NCBI GenBank assembly: GCA_015061525.1
Contig: SUWK01000001.1
Location: 110,653-174,652 of the forward strand
Source: Lentisphaerota bacterium
GTDB taxonomy: Bacteria; Verrucomicrobiota; Lentisphaeria; Victivallales; Victivallaceae
DNA length: 64,000 bases
Direction: 5' to 3'
Below, one piece after another: positions 40,688 to 51,261 of the stretch (position 1 is the stretch's first letter; every line of letters begins with the position of its first letter). The translations under genes and the position numbers were made by a program. Below the pieces are notes generated by a model, which saw only the letters and a list, made by a program, of their open reading frames with translations, made no database searches and was not told the DNA's origin.

Positions 40688-41683
40688 ATGAATATAACCG
40701 TAATAGGTGACGGTGCATGGGGAACTGCACTGGCATTGAATATGATCCGCAATGGACACCGTGTCAAAATTTGGGGAGCATTCCCGGAATATCTTGATGA
40801 AATATCTGTCCGCCGGGAAAATTACAAGTTTCTTCCCGGGGTGAAATTGCCGGAAGAACTGTTTTTTGAAAAAGATCTTGCAGCCTCTGCAGACCATCAG
40901 GACATGATCTTACTGGCAACACCGACACAATATCTTCGCAATGTTTTGAAAAATTTATCATCAACATTTGACAGATCAATACCGGTGATAAATGTTGCAA
41001 AGGGCATTGAAATAAATTCTTGGAAACGAATCAGTCAGATCGTGGAAGACGAACTGGGTTCTGTTGATTTCATTGACCTTTCCGGTCCCAGTCATGCAGA
41101 AGAAGTTTCCCGTAAAGTTCCGACTGCTGTGGTCGCGGCTTCGGCTGATTTTTCATCCGCACAGACAGTACAAAAATTGATGATGAATGAGAATTTCCGG
41201 GTTTACACATCCGATGATGTTACCGGAGTCGAGCTTGGAGGAGCCTTGAAAAATGTCATGGCGATCGCAGCCGGAATCATCGATGGAATGAAACTGGGCG
41301 ACAATCCCAAAGCAGCAATGATGACCCGCGGAGTATCTGAAATGGGCAGACTCGGTGAAGCTCTCGGCGGTCAGAAGGCAACTTTTGCCGGATTGAGCGG
41401 TATTGGCGACCTGATCGTTACCTGCTGCAGCGGTCACAGCCGTAACCGTCACGTTGGCGAAGAACTCGGCAGAGGCAAAAAAATGGAAGAAATCCAAAAG
41501 GCAATGGGAATGGTCGTCGCGGAAGGGGTTCCAACGGCCTGCGGAGCCAAAGCTCTGGCGGAAAAACATGGTGTTTCCACTCCGATAATTGATGAAATTT
41601 ACAACATCGTGTACAAAAACCGCTCCGTAACCGAAGCGATCAAAGCATTAATGAACCGGGATGCGAAACCGGAAGTGTGTTGA
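40688..41683 (+). CDS. gpsA: NAD(P)H-dependent glycerol-3-phosphate dehydrogenase
   Basis: MNITVIGDGAWGTALALNMIRNGHRVKIW, SGPSHAEEV, GGALKNVMAIAAGIIDGMKLGDNPKAAMMTRG. Confidence 0.97.
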   Translation: MNITVIGDGAWGTALALNMIRNGHRVKIWGAFPEYLDEISVRRENYKFLPGVKLPEELFFEKDLAASADHQDMILLATPTQYLRNVLKNLSSTFDRSIPVINVAKGIEINSWKRISQIVEDELGSVDFIDLSGPSHAEEVSRKVPTAVVAASADFSSAQTVQKLMMNENFRVYTSDDVTGVELGGALKNVMAIAAGIIDGMKLGDNPKAAMMTRGVSEMGRLGEALGGQKATFAGLSGIGDLIVTCCSGHSRNRHVGEELGRGKKMEEIQKAMGMVVAEGVPTACGAKALAEKHGVSTPIIDEIYNIVYKNRSVTEAIKALMNRDAKPEVC

Positions 41684-41685
41684 AG

Positions 41686-42315
41686 ATGAAAAAATCCGAA
41701 TGGTTTCAATCAATACATGACCGTCTTTTTGCGGTTTACGGTGAATGCACCTGTCCGCTGCACCACGAAAACAGTTTTCAATTGCTTGCCGCAGTGATGC
41801 TTTCAGCTCAATGCCGGGATGAAAGAGTCAATCAGGTAACTGAAAAACTCTTTTCGCTGGCTCCGACTCCGGAAAAGATGGTTGAATTGACAAAAGAAAC
41901 TATACAAGAGATCATTCACCCTTGCGGATTATCCGGCAGTAAAAGTAAAAATCTTCACGCCTGTGCCGAAAAAATACTCGACGTATTTCATGGCGAAGTT
42001 CCACAAACAATGGAAGAATTGACCTCCCTCCCCGGTATCGGCAGAAAAAGTGCCAATGTCGTTCTCGGCAACTCTTTCAATATTCCCGGTTTCCCGGTGG
42101 ATACTCACGTCAAAAGAGTACTTAATCGTGTCGGTATTGTCAAAACAGATTCTCCGGAAAAGATTGAGCTTGAGGTAAACAAACTGGTAAACCCGGCACT
42201 GTGGACAAATTTTTCCCACCTGATAATCCAACACGGCAGACAAATATGTAAAGCAGCAAAACCAGCCTGTAACTCATGTGTTCTGGCTGATATTTGCAAA
42301 AAGAAAGATATTTAA
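41686..42315 (+). CDS. nth: Endonuclease III
   Basis: LLAAVMLSAQCRDERVNQVT, LPGIGRKSANVVLG, VDTHVKRVLNRVG, and C-terminal Fe-S cysteines CKAAKPACNSCVLADIC. Confidence 0.95.
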   Translation: MKKSEWFQSIHDRLFAVYGECTCPLHHENSFQLLAAVMLSAQCRDERVNQVTEKLFSLAPTPEKMVELTKETIQEIIHPCGLSGSKSKNLHACAEKILDVFHGEVPQTMEELTSLPGIGRKSANVVLGNSFNIPGFPVDTHVKRVLNRVGIVKTDSPEKIELEVNKLVNPALWTNFSHLIIQHGRQICKAAKPACNSCVLADICKKKDI

Positions 42316-42318
42316 ATT

Positions 42319-42981
42319 ATGGGTTCATTAAAGAAAAAATTCCGCCAGGTCAAAAAACTGCCGACCTGGCTGTTCTGGTTTCCGGCTGCGCTGATGAAAA
42401 TCGCGTTCCGCTTATTTTACCGCTTCAAACTGATTGATCCGCACAATTTCTGTGCAGATCCCGAAAGCATCATCGGGATCACCTGGCATAACCGGCTGAT
42501 GTTTATCTGTCCGGCATTTCCAAGAAAGGTGATGAAAAACACCTCGGCTGTCATCAGTGCCTCCAGAGATGGTCAGTATCTGGCTGACTTTCTCGGATTT
42601 TTCGGAGCAGAAGCATTGCGCGGATCATCAAGCAGAAAAGGAGCCAACGCATTACTTGGGGCTATCCGCGCCATTGAATCCGGCAGAAACGTCGTCTTCA
42701 CGCCTGATGGTCCGCGCGGTCCGAAATATCAGATAAAGATCGGACCGGTTGCTGTAGCTGCAAAAACAGGTGCCGTCATCGTTCCGTTTGTTCTGAATTC
42801 TTCCCGCTGCTGGAAATTGAAAAGCTGGGATGAGTTTCAAATTCCCAAACCGTTTTCCACTCTGACTATGGTCATAGGGGAGCCGATCTCCGTTCCGGCT
42901 GATGCCGACGTGGAGACCTTGGAAAAATTCAGAAAACAAGCGGAAGATGCTTTACTCAATATTACCGAAGATCCGCAGTGA
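42319..42981 (+). CDS. Lysophospholipid acyltransferase family protein (DUF374-like)
   Basis: ITWHNRLMF, ISASRDGQYLADFLGFFGAEALRGSSSRKG, FTPDGPRGPKYQIKIG. Confidence 0.88.
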   Translation: MGSLKKKFRQVKKLPTWLFWFPAALMKIAFRLFYRFKLIDPHNFCADPESIIGITWHNRLMFICPAFPRKVMKNTSAVISASRDGQYLADFLGFFGAEALRGSSSRKGANALLGAIRAIESGRNVVFTPDGPRGPKYQIKIGPVAVAAKTGAVIVPFVLNSSRCWKLKSWDEFQIPKPFSTLTMVIGEPISVPADADVETLEKFRKQAEDALLNITEDPQ

Positions 42982-43497
42982 TCACTTGAAATCGTGCAGA
43001 AAATCAAGCCTGCAGAATTGCCACAAGTAATCAACCACTGAACAGAATATCTGAAAGATTCCCCAGCAGATCATTATCAGTACAAAAACCCGGGCAGAAC
43101 GCAGCAGTGATGCGCTCTGCTTTTTAGCGGCAATAAAACGGATGATCCACCACGCATTGAGTGCCAGCAGAATATCGCAGACTCCCAACAGAACAGCTTC
43201 CTGTCCGGGGACAGCAGTCAGCGGCATTCCGGCGATACTGCATATGGTTCCGATAATCAGCAACGGCAAATATGCCGGCAAAAGCAAATATATAAGGGAA
43301 AAGCCGTTTGCATTCGGAGAACTCAAGTCATACTCGCCACTTCCCACCATGCTGCAAAAAACAGCTATTATCACCAGAATGATGTATATGATCATTTCCC
43401 GGTTGAATTGTTTGACTGCACGACGCATTTTCTCTCCGCCACGACGCGGGGCATTGAGATCACGGGAAAATTTTTTCAACTTTTTTGCCATGATCAA
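42982..43497 (-). CDS. Multi-pass membrane protein of unknown function
   Basis: Several hydrophobic segments; 4-bp overlap with the corA-like gene. Confidence 0.6.
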   Translation of the reverse strand: MIMAKKLKKFSRDLNAPRRGGEKMRRAVKQFNREMIIYIILVIIAVFCSMVGSGEYDLSSPNANGFSLIYLLLPAYLPLLIIGTICSIAGMPLTAVPGQEAVLLGVCDILLALNAWWIIRFIAAKKQSASLLRSARVFVLIMICWGIFQIFCSVVDYLWQFCRLDFLHDFK

Positions 43498-44444
43498 CGT
43501 TTCCTTGAGTTGCGCGGCGCACCGATATCATGCACCAGTCTGTAGGTAACAAAACCGATAATCACCAGAACGACAACTAAAGCACTGTAAGCGTGCGGCC
43601 ACCAAATACCGCTGGTCATCATCGTAAACTCGGACATTCCCCCCAACCCGGTAATCACCGTCAACGGAAGGAATACTATGTTGATCACAGCAAGATACTT
43701 CATGATCACAGCAAGATTATTGCTGGCAACCGACGATCGGGCTTCAGACATGTCTTCAAGCGTTTCTGCATAAATCTTTGCAAGATTGTCACATTGCTTG
43801 TTTTCAATACCGATATCTTCAAGAAACTCCAACTCTTCCTGCCGGAAACCGATACGTCCTGCATCATCGCGGAGTTTTCCCAAAAGCAGCTGATTGGCAC
43901 TGGTGGCTGATTCATAGTACGTCAAACTTTTTTTCAGCGAAAAAACATTTACCAAAGATTTATTGGTAACGGCATATTCGATTTTTTTCTCAATCTCATC
44001 TGAAATATTGTGGATCAACCTCAAGTGCTGCAGAAAATGCTGGGTGGCATGGTACAGCAAACGGAGCAAAACCCCCGGGACACTGTTGCCGCGCAACGGC
44101 ATTCTGCCATGCTTGAAAAGGGAAGTCACTTCGGATTGAACCACGATTATCCGGTCTTTGAAGAGGAACGCCCCCAAAGATGAAACCCGGAATGCCATCC
44201 GCCGCTCAACCTGGATATCACGTGGACGTTTCATGATTATCGCCACATGATTCTGTTCATACTCAATACGGCTTATTTCATCCTCGTCAAGAGCTGAATT
44301 CAAGGTGTGTTCATCAATACCGCACTGCTCAATGAGATAGAAACGCTCCTCATCCGTCGGCGCACTGTAAACCTGAATCATCCCCGGCTGTCCATCCGGA
44401 CAGCGGGTCACCCTGCCGTCAACCAAATCATAACACTTAAACAT
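43494..44444 (-). CDS. CorA-family divalent cation transporter
   Basis: Two C-terminal TMs with a GMSE variant of GMN (ITGLGGMSEFTMMTSGIWWPHAYS). N-terminal CorA domain. Confidence 0.85.
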   Translation of the reverse strand: MFKCYDLVDGRVTRCPDGQPGMIQVYSAPTDEERFYLIEQCGIDEHTLNSALDEDEISRIEYEQNHVAIIMKRPRDIQVERRMAFRVSSLGAFLFKDRIIVVQSEVTSLFKHGRMPLRGNSVPGVLLRLLYHATQHFLQHLRLIHNISDEIEKKIEYAVTNKSLVNVFSLKKSLTYYESATSANQLLLGKLRDDAGRIGFRQEELEFLEDIGIENKQCDNLAKIYAETLEDMSEARSSVASNNLAVIMKYLAVINIVFLPLTVITGLGGMSEFTMMTSGIWWPHAYSALVVVLVIIGFVTYRLVHDIGAPRNSRKR

Positions 44445-44862
44445 TTTCGTTCTCCTTTCGCGGGAATACCGGAATCAAGAGGAACGACGCAAGTACAATG
44501 CCTCACCAGTGGCAGGGAAATTATTGATAACCGCGGAGCAAAACAGATATTTCAGCATCCGGCAAAAACGGCTGAATAATTCCCCGTCAACACGGCATTG
44601 CACCGTCGAGGTCCAGGATCATCGATACTGCTCATATATTCAGCCTCATGTTAACCAAAGTACAAAATCGGCGACCCGGGACACTGCCGGATCCGAACAC
44701 ATAACTTAAAATAGCACAAAAAAAATATTTTTTCAACCCTTGAATATCTGAAATTTGCATTTTTATTGTATTGAGGGTATAGTATACACCTGCCGGAAGA
44801 AATTCCGGTATGTTCAGAAAAAAACAGTTTATTCGCGGAATAAATGCGGAGAAGATATATCT

Positions 44863-45417
44863 ATGCTGTGTGATAAATGCAAAAAAAACGAAGCGACAGT
44901 TCATATAAAAGAGTTTCATAACGGTAAATGTACCGATCTGCACCTGTGTAATGATTGCGCCGGAGCTGCCGGTCAGGATATCGGCGGTGCCCAGGAAATC
45001 GGATTCAATCTTGCCGAAGTTCTTTTCAATGTAAATCAGATCGCGGAAAAAATATCAGCCTCTGACAGAAAAAAAACTCCGGCAGAGAAAAAATCCTGCC
45101 CGGTGTGCAGCTGGACCGCAGATGACATCCGTCATCATGACGGAAAAGTCGGTTGTCCGGAGTGTTATAAAACATTCCAAAATCTTATCAAACAGGCGAT
45201 CGCTCAGGTTCAGCGCGGCTCTCTGCATCTCGGGAAGCGTCCCAAAGGAGCAAAAAATGATTCTCCTGCTGTGAAGCGCAACGAATTGAATTCGTTGAAA
45301 AAAGAACTGCAGGATCTGATCACCAGAGAAGAATATGAAGCAGCAGCAATCTGCCGTGACCGGATCAATATCCTTAAAGCAGAACTTGAAATTATTGAAG
45401 ACGGAGGCGAAAAATGA
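44863..45417 (+). CDS. mcsA: McsA-like zinc/UVR-motif protein (activator of protein-arginine kinase)
   Basis: MLCDKCKKNEATVHIKEFHNGKCTDLHLCNDCA, CPVCSWTADDIRHHDGKVGCPECY, and C-terminal UVR motif LKKELQDLITREEYEAAAICRDRINIL. Confidence 0.85.
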   Translation: MLCDKCKKNEATVHIKEFHNGKCTDLHLCNDCAGAAGQDIGGAQEIGFNLAEVLFNVNQIAEKISASDRKKTPAEKKSCPVCSWTADDIRHHDGKVGCPECYKTFQNLIKQAIAQVQRGSLHLGKRPKGAKNDSPAVKRNELNSLKKELQDLITREEYEAAAICRDRINILKAELEIIEDGGEK

Positions 45418-46484
45418 CAGCGGCAAACGTTGACGAACTGTTGAAAAATCCAGTAAGTTTTCTGGATGATTCCGGCCCGGATGATGATATCGCCATATCC
45501 AGCCGCATACGCTTGGCCCGCAACTTGCAAAAGTTCCCTTTTCCCGAAGCGGCCTCTGCAGAAGTAATGCAGGAGGTTTGTGAAATTGTATCAGCCGCTG
45601 CATGCAATTCTTCCTCTCTCGGCGGAGAAAACATGCTGGTATTTTATCCGGATCAAATGAATGCTCTTGACCGGGAAATATTACTGGAACGCAGGCTCGC
45701 CAGCAGAGATTTCATAAGAAAACCCGAGACCCGCCGGCTCTTTGTCTGTCCGGATGAAAGCTGTTCACTGATGGTAAATGAAGAAGACCAGCTGCGTCTG
45801 CAGACCATCCGTCCCGGATCGCAGCTGCGGGAAGTATGGAAAAGTATTGATGCCATTGATAATGATATTGGCAGACATTTGCAATATGCGTTTGATGAAC
45901 AGCTCGGTTTTCTCACCTCATGTCCGACCAATGTCGGTACCGGAATGCGGGCATCGGTGATGCTGCATCTGCCGGGGTTGGTCCTTACCGGACAAATCGC
46001 GCCCACAATACAGGGGATCAACAAACTGCGTCTGGCGGTTCGCGGAATATTCGGCGAAGGTTCGGACAACTGGGGAAACCTGTTCCAGATATCCAATCAA
46101 AACACCCTCGGCGAAAGCGAAACAAAGATCATTGATGAACTTGATTCAGTAATCCATCAGCTGATAATGCAGGAAAAAAATGCCCGCCGTACCTTGTTGG
46201 AAAACAATCGGTATGCGATTCTTGACCATGTGGGAAGATCCTACGGTCTTCTCCGTCACAGTTACAAACTGGGATTTGAAGAGGCGATGCAGTCACTTTC
46301 CGGCTTGCGTATCGGAGTGGATATGGGACTGTTCAGCTCCATAGACATACACAAAGTCAACGAATTATTCATCAAAATCGGTCCGGCTCATTTGAGAAAA
46401 TCCCATGAAGGAGAATATCCTGATGATGCTCTGGATATATTCAGGGCAGCACTCTGCAGAGACACTTTGCGCCAGTTGGCATGA
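45414..46484 (+). CDS. mcsB: Protein arginine kinase McsB
   Basis: DDDIAISSRIRLARNLQKFPFP, NEEDQLRLQTIRPG, LTSCPTNVGTGMRASVMLHLPGL. Confidence 0.93.
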   Translation: MTAANVDELLKNPVSFLDDSGPDDDIAISSRIRLARNLQKFPFPEAASAEVMQEVCEIVSAAACNSSSLGGENMLVFYPDQMNALDREILLERRLASRDFIRKPETRRLFVCPDESCSLMVNEEDQLRLQTIRPGSQLREVWKSIDAIDNDIGRHLQYAFDEQLGFLTSCPTNVGTGMRASVMLHLPGLVLTGQIAPTIQGINKLRLAVRGIFGEGSDNWGNLFQISNQNTLGESETKIIDELDSVIHQLIMQEKNARRTLLENNRYAILDHVGRSYGLLRHSYKLGFEEAMQSLSGLRIGVDMGLFSSIDIHKVNELFIKIGPAHLRKSHEGEYPDDALDIFRAALCRDTLRQLA

Positions 46485-46679
46485 CCGGCATGCGAAAAAA
46501 AGTGCTTTTTTTTGTCCGGCATACTTGAAAAATTCCGGAAAGATGTTATGTTAGATAACAGAACAGATCGGCAGTTCCTTGCCGTGCTTTTTTGATATTG
46601 CGTTTATTCGTTTACATTGCAAGATTCTTTGCGTATTTCCGTAAAATTTTTCTGCAGTGTATTTTCAGGACAACAACTT

Positions 46680-47267
46680 ATGATTCTCGGTCTCACCGGG
46701 GGATTCGGTTGCGGAAAAAGTTCAGTTCTCCGTTTTTTTGAGTCCCATTCCTGGTTTACTTTGGATGCAGATGCCGTCTGCCGTGATTTTTACGAAATGC
46801 ATCATCCTTTGCTGATGTCGTGCATAGAGCGTGAATTCGGCTCTGATATGTTCACATCCGACGGTAATGTTGACCGGAAAAAACTTGGGGAGATCCTATT
46901 TGAATATCCTGAAAAAATGCAATTGATAACCGGAGTGATCTACCCGTTGCTGACAGAAAAAGTTTTGACCGCGATAGACACCTGCCGGCAAATGAATAAA
47001 AACGGCGTTTTTGAATTACCGTTGCTTTACGAGGCCGGTTTTGATAAATATTTTGACGCAGTAATGGCAGTCTGGTGTCCGGCAGAATTAAGGAAAGAGC
47101 GTCTGCGAGGCAGAAATTTTTCCGCGGATGAAGTCGATCGACGGGATAAAATGCAAATTTCTCCAGATGAAAAATTGGAACGTGCTGATTATGCCGTGTT
47201 GAATACCGGCTCAAGAGAAGAACTTTTTCAACAGTTGGAAAAGCTGCTGAAAAATATAGAGAAATGA
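46680..47267 (+). CDS. coaE: Dephospho-CoA kinase
   Basis: MILGLTGGFGCGKSSVLRFFESHSWFTLDADAVCRDFY, FELPLLYEAGFDKYFDAVMAVWC. Confidence 0.92.
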   Translation: MILGLTGGFGCGKSSVLRFFESHSWFTLDADAVCRDFYEMHHPLLMSCIEREFGSDMFTSDGNVDRKKLGEILFEYPEKMQLITGVIYPLLTEKVLTAIDTCRQMNKNGVFELPLLYEAGFDKYFDAVMAVWCPAELRKERLRGRNFSADEVDRRDKMQISPDEKLERADYAVLNTGSREELFQQLEKLLKNIEK

Positions 47268-47315
47268 TTTAGCAGATAAATTATATAACTGTTTCGTATT
47301 TGAAAGGATATTTTA

Positions 47316-49097
47316 ATGGCAAACGAAAACGATGAATTGTTTGTATCAGTTCCGGCAACCGATGAACCTGCTGCCGCCGCCCCTGCACCAACCCCGAAAC
47401 GCCGCGGACGTCCCCGCAAATCACCGCAACAGCAGCAGGAAACACCCCGGACAACAGTTCCTGCTCCGGAAAAAATCGACACCAAAGAACCGGATTTACC
47501 GATCATTCAACCCGATCCGACAGCAGTCTATGCCCCCGGGATTCCAGTTGCAGTTCCACCGGAGAACGGAGATAATTTCATCGAAGCTGTACCAGCTGCC
47601 CCTCCCCGGACTCAGGATGATATGACGCCCCAACCGGCATTCCAGGAACCGGCAAAAGAACAGCGCAACAACAATCATCAGAACAACAACGGCAACCGGC
47701 AAAACGGTAATGATAACCGCCGCGACCGTTTCCGGAAAAACAAAAATAACCGCAACAACAATAATAATCACCGCAATCACAACAATGACCATCAGGATTT
47801 TGTTGAAGAAGAACTGCCTCCGGTAGATCCAGATGCGCCGACCTTGAACATCACCGATTTACAGAATAAATCCATCGTTGAACTGGCGGCGATGGGTGCT
47901 GAACTCGGGATCGAGGGAATCGGTGCTTTGGAAAAATCGACCCTGATATGCGAAATCCTCCGTGCCAATGCGGAAAAATGCGGTCAATTGTATGGCAGCG
48001 GTTACCTGGAAGTCCTGCCGGATGGTTTCGGTTTCCTGCGTTCGCCGACCTACAGTTATCTGCCGTCATCAGAAGATATTTATTTAAGTCCGTCGCAAAT
48101 CAAACGCTTCGCCCTTAAAACCGGTGACTTTATAACCGGACAAATCAGAACTCCACGGGAAAAAGAGCGATTTTTCGCCATGTTGAAAGTAGAAACCATC
48201 AACAATGATTCCCCGGAAAGAAAAAAACAAATCATTCCTTTCAACTCCCTGGAGCCGTACTTCCCCACCCAGCGTCTGCTCCTTGAAAGAGAACCTCAGG
48301 ATTATTCGACCCGGGTGGTAGATCTGGTAGCTCCGATAGGCAAAGGTCAGCGCGGCTTGATCGTAGCCCCCCCAAGAACCGGTAAAACTGTATTGCTCCA
48401 GAAAGTTGCCAAAAGCATCCGTGCCAACAATCCGGAAGTAACCTTGATCATATTGCTTATTGATGAACGCCCGGAAGAAGTAACGGATATGGAACGCAGC
48501 ATTGATGCCGAAGTCGTCAGTTCAACTTTCGACGAACCTCCTGAACGCCATGCTCAAGTTGCCGAAATGGTAATTGAAAAAGCCAAACGGATGGTTGAAT
48601 ACGGTAAAGATGTCGTTATTCTGCTGGACAGCATCACCCGTCTCGCCCGGGCATACAACACATTGCAGCCCCACAGCGGCAAAATCCTGACCGGTGGTGT
48701 GGATGCCACTGCTCTGCATAAACCGAAACGCTTCTTCGGTGCGGCACGCAATATTGAAAACCACGGCAGTCTGACGATCATCGCCACCGCACTGGTAGAA
48801 ACCGGCAGCCGGATGGATGACGTAATCTTTGAAGAATTCAAAGGCACAGGCAACATGGAACTGCACCTTGACCGCAATGTTTCCGACCGCCGTATTTATC
48901 CGGCGATCAACATTGAAAAATCCGGAACCCGCAAGGAAGAACTTCTCCTGCACCCGGATGAACTGGGTAAGGTCTGGCTGCTGCGCAAAGCTGTCAACGG
49001 CGTTCCTTCAGCAGAAGCAATGGAAATGGTGCTGGGCAGATTGAAAAAATGCCGTACCAATGTAGAATTTCTTTTGACGCTGCAGCCGGATCGCTGA
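47316..49097 (+). CDS. rho: Transcription termination factor Rho with long Asn/Pro-rich N-terminal insert
   Basis: [102 protein letters not shown]. Low-complexity [43 protein letters not shown] insert. Confidence 0.97.
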   Translation: MANENDELFVSVPATDEPAAAAPAPTPKRRGRPRKSPQQQQETPRTTVPAPEKIDTKEPDLPIIQPDPTAVYAPGIPVAVPPENGDNFIEAVPAAPPRTQDDMTPQPAFQEPAKEQRNNNHQNNNGNRQNGNDNRRDRFRKNKNNRNNNNNHRNHNNDHQDFVEEELPPVDPDAPTLNITDLQNKSIVELAAMGAELGIEGIGALEKSTLICEILRANAEKCGQLYGSGYLEVLPDGFGFLRSPTYSYLPSSEDIYLSPSQIKRFALKTGDFITGQIRTPREKERFFAMLKVETINNDSPERKKQIIPFNSLEPYFPTQRLLLEREPQDYSTRVVDLVAPIGKGQRGLIVAPPRTGKTVLLQKVAKSIRANNPEVTLIILLIDERPEEVTDMERSIDAEVVSSTFDEPPERHAQVAEMVIEKAKRMVEYGKDVVILLDSITRLARAYNTLQPHSGKILTGGVDATALHKPKRFFGAARNIENHGSLTIIATALVETGSRMDDVIFEEFKGTGNMELHLDRNVSDRRIYPAINIEKSGTRKEELLLHPDELGKVWLLRKAVNGVPSAEAMEMVLGRLKKCRTNVEFLLTLQPDR

Positions 49098-49119
49098 AAA
49101 AACTCCGGAGAGTCTGATT

Positions 49120-49407
49120 ATGAATGTCAGCAAAGACACTTTTTCCACGTTATGCTGGATTCTGGTCATCGTTGTGGTCGCGATTCTGACAGCGGTGGTG
49201 CTTGGTCCGCTTTATCGAACCAAAAAAGAAAAGTTCACTCAATTGGAGCAGCGGCGGGAAGTTCTGGCATTAAAAGAAAAGAAGCGGGATTTGCTCCGTG
49301 AACAGGTCGATGACCTGAAAAATGATCCGGAAGCTGTGGAGCGTAAAGCTAAAGAAAAATTCGGGATGGCAAGACCGGGAGAAAAAGTTTTGCGGATAAA
49401 AAAATGA
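49120..49407 (+). CDS. FtsB/DivIC-like septum formation initiator family protein
   Basis: N-terminal TM, coiled coil, and DDLKNDPEAVERKAKEKFGMARPGEKVLRI. Confidence 0.82.
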   Translation: MNVSKDTFSTLCWILVIVVVAILTAVVLGPLYRTKKEKFTQLEQRREVLALKEKKRDLLREQVDDLKNDPEAVERKAKEKFGMARPGEKVLRIKK

Positions 49408-49505
49408 TTTTTTTTATTTCTGCTATTGCAAAACCTGATTATGTTCCTTATATTATATTCAATTACTGAAAAACAAACAAACTCTTGCAGACAGGAGAAA
49501 GAAAA

Positions 49506-50474
49506 GTGCGCAAAAATGTTCTCTTCGCAGTTGCCGGAATCAGTTTGATCCTGACCGGCTGTAAAATTCACGATCACCGTTACAAAATGATCCCGGTTGA
49601 TGATCCGGAAATCGGGAGCAGACCGGTCACACCTGCGGTTCCCCGTCGGACACCGGCTCCGATAACTCCGGCAGCTCCGATCGTTCTGCCGGAAAAAACG
49701 GTCGCGCGCCCAGTCGTTGTACCACAGAAATACGAACCGATGACCGGAGCAGTTTCTTCCGGCGGCGTGGATTCTGCAGCTGACAAAAAAGTTGTTGCCA
49801 AAACAAAAAAAGCAGCACCGGCGGCAAAAGCAGAAAATGGATTTCACATTGTCCGTTCAGGGGAATTTCCCGAACGTATCGCCCGCAAATATGGTATATC
49901 CACGTCGGCGCTGCTGAAAGCCAACGGTCTTACTCTGGAAACTGCAAAAAAATTAAAAGTCGGTCAGAAGCTTGTTATTCCGGAAGCCTCTGTCCGCAAA
50001 TCTGCTGAGAAAAAGACAGTTCAGCCTGCCGAAAAAGGCAAACACCGCATCAAACCCGGTGAAACGCCTGATGTCATTGCCAGACGCTATAAGGTCAAAG
50101 TCAAAGATTTGATGATAGCCAACAACCTTGATGATGCGTCTGCCCGCCGTCTGCAGGTCGGTCAGGAGTTGATCATTCCGGAAAAAGGAAAAGCGGCAAC
50201 TCCGGCACCGGTCGTCAAAAACACGGAAAAAACCGTTGCCGCTGTGAAAAAGGATGTGCCCAAAGATATCAAAAAAGCTGCCCCCCGTAATGAGCCGGCA
50301 GTGGAAGACTTGAGCTTGATGGATCAGACGGTTATCACCGTCGCGGAAGAAACAACTTACGCACGGCTTGCTGCTGAGTATGGAGTCACTGAAGCCGGTC
50401 TGCGCGGAATAAACGGCGGAGCATCCTCGGATGTGATCCCCAAAGGAACGATGGTGCTGGTGCCGCAAAAGTAA
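49506..50474 (+). CDS. LysM-domain lipoprotein
   Basis: GTG start; lipobox LILTGC. Repeats HIVRSGEFPERIARKYGISTSALLKANGL...LKVGQKLVIPE and HRIKPGETPDVIARRYKVKVKDLMIANNL...LQVGQELIIPE. Confidence 0.88.
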   Translation: MRKNVLFAVAGISLILTGCKIHDHRYKMIPVDDPEIGSRPVTPAVPRRTPAPITPAAPIVLPEKTVARPVVVPQKYEPMTGAVSSGGVDSAADKKVVAKTKKAAPAAKAENGFHIVRSGEFPERIARKYGISTSALLKANGLTLETAKKLKVGQKLVIPEASVRKSAEKKTVQPAEKGKHRIKPGETPDVIARRYKVKVKDLMIANNLDDASARRLQVGQELIIPEKGKAATPAPVVKNTEKTVAAVKKDVPKDIKKAAPRNEPAVEDLSLMDQTVITVAEETTYARLAAEYGVTEAGLRGINGGASSDVIPKGTMVLVPQK

Positions 50475-50529
50475 GTGCAAAGCTCTTGACTTGTTCTATT
50501 TTCCGCTTATATTGTTGTCGTAGTATAAC

Positions 50530-51258
50530 ATGGAGGAGCAGAGTATGCAGCAGCGATTTGGAGTTCAAAGCGGATATATTTCCGCAGATTCAGCCGCGGA
50601 ACAGCGAGCAGTTATCAACCGTGTTTACGGATGGATGACTGCCGGATTGGCGATCACCGGTGTTACCGCACATCTGGTTTCGGAAAAATTCGGAGCGGCT
50701 ATTTTCGTCAATGCACCGGTTTTCTACGGCATTCTGATTGCAGAAGTGCTGCTGGTAGTGGCATTAAGCGGTGCGATCAACAAAATAACTCCGGCTGTTG
50801 CAACCATACTCTTTCTATTCTATGCGGTTTTGAACGGTGTGTCGCTGTCGGCAATTTTCCTGATTTATACAAATGCATCCATCACATCCACATTTCTGAC
50901 CACCAGTCTGACTTTTGGAGTCATGGGGCTTTATGGCTGGGCGACCAAACAGGATCTTACCGGCGTAGGAAATCTCTGTTTCATGGCTCTTTTCGGTCTG
51001 ATAATCGCCGGGATCGTCAATATATTCTGGCGCAACTCAACGATGGAATTGATCATCAGCGGCATCGGTGTTCTGGTTTTTGTCGGCTTGACCGCATATG
51101 ACACCCAGAAGATCAAACAACTTTCCTGCGCCGTCGCAGATGGTACAATTTCCCGTAATGATGGCAGAAAGCTGGCGATCATAGGGGCATTGGAACTTTA
51201 TCTTGACTTTATCAACCTGTTTCTTTATATGTTGAGATTTCTCGGCAAACGCAAGTGA
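50530..51258 (+). CDS. Bax inhibitor-1/YccA family membrane protein
   Basis: VYGWMTAGLAITGVTAHLV, MGLYGWATKQDLTGVGNLCFMALFGLIIA, AYDTQKIK, ALELYLDFINLFLYMLRFLGKRK. Confidence 0.94.
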   Translation: MEEQSMQQRFGVQSGYISADSAAEQRAVINRVYGWMTAGLAITGVTAHLVSEKFGAAIFVNAPVFYGILIAEVLLVVALSGAINKITPAVATILFLFYAVLNGVSLSAIFLIYTNASITSTFLTTSLTFGVMGLYGWATKQDLTGVGNLCFMALFGLIIAGIVNIFWRNSTMELIISGIGVLVFVGLTAYDTQKIKQLSCAVADGTISRNDGRKLAIIGALELYLDFINLFLYMLRFLGKRK

Positions 51259-51261
51259 TTT

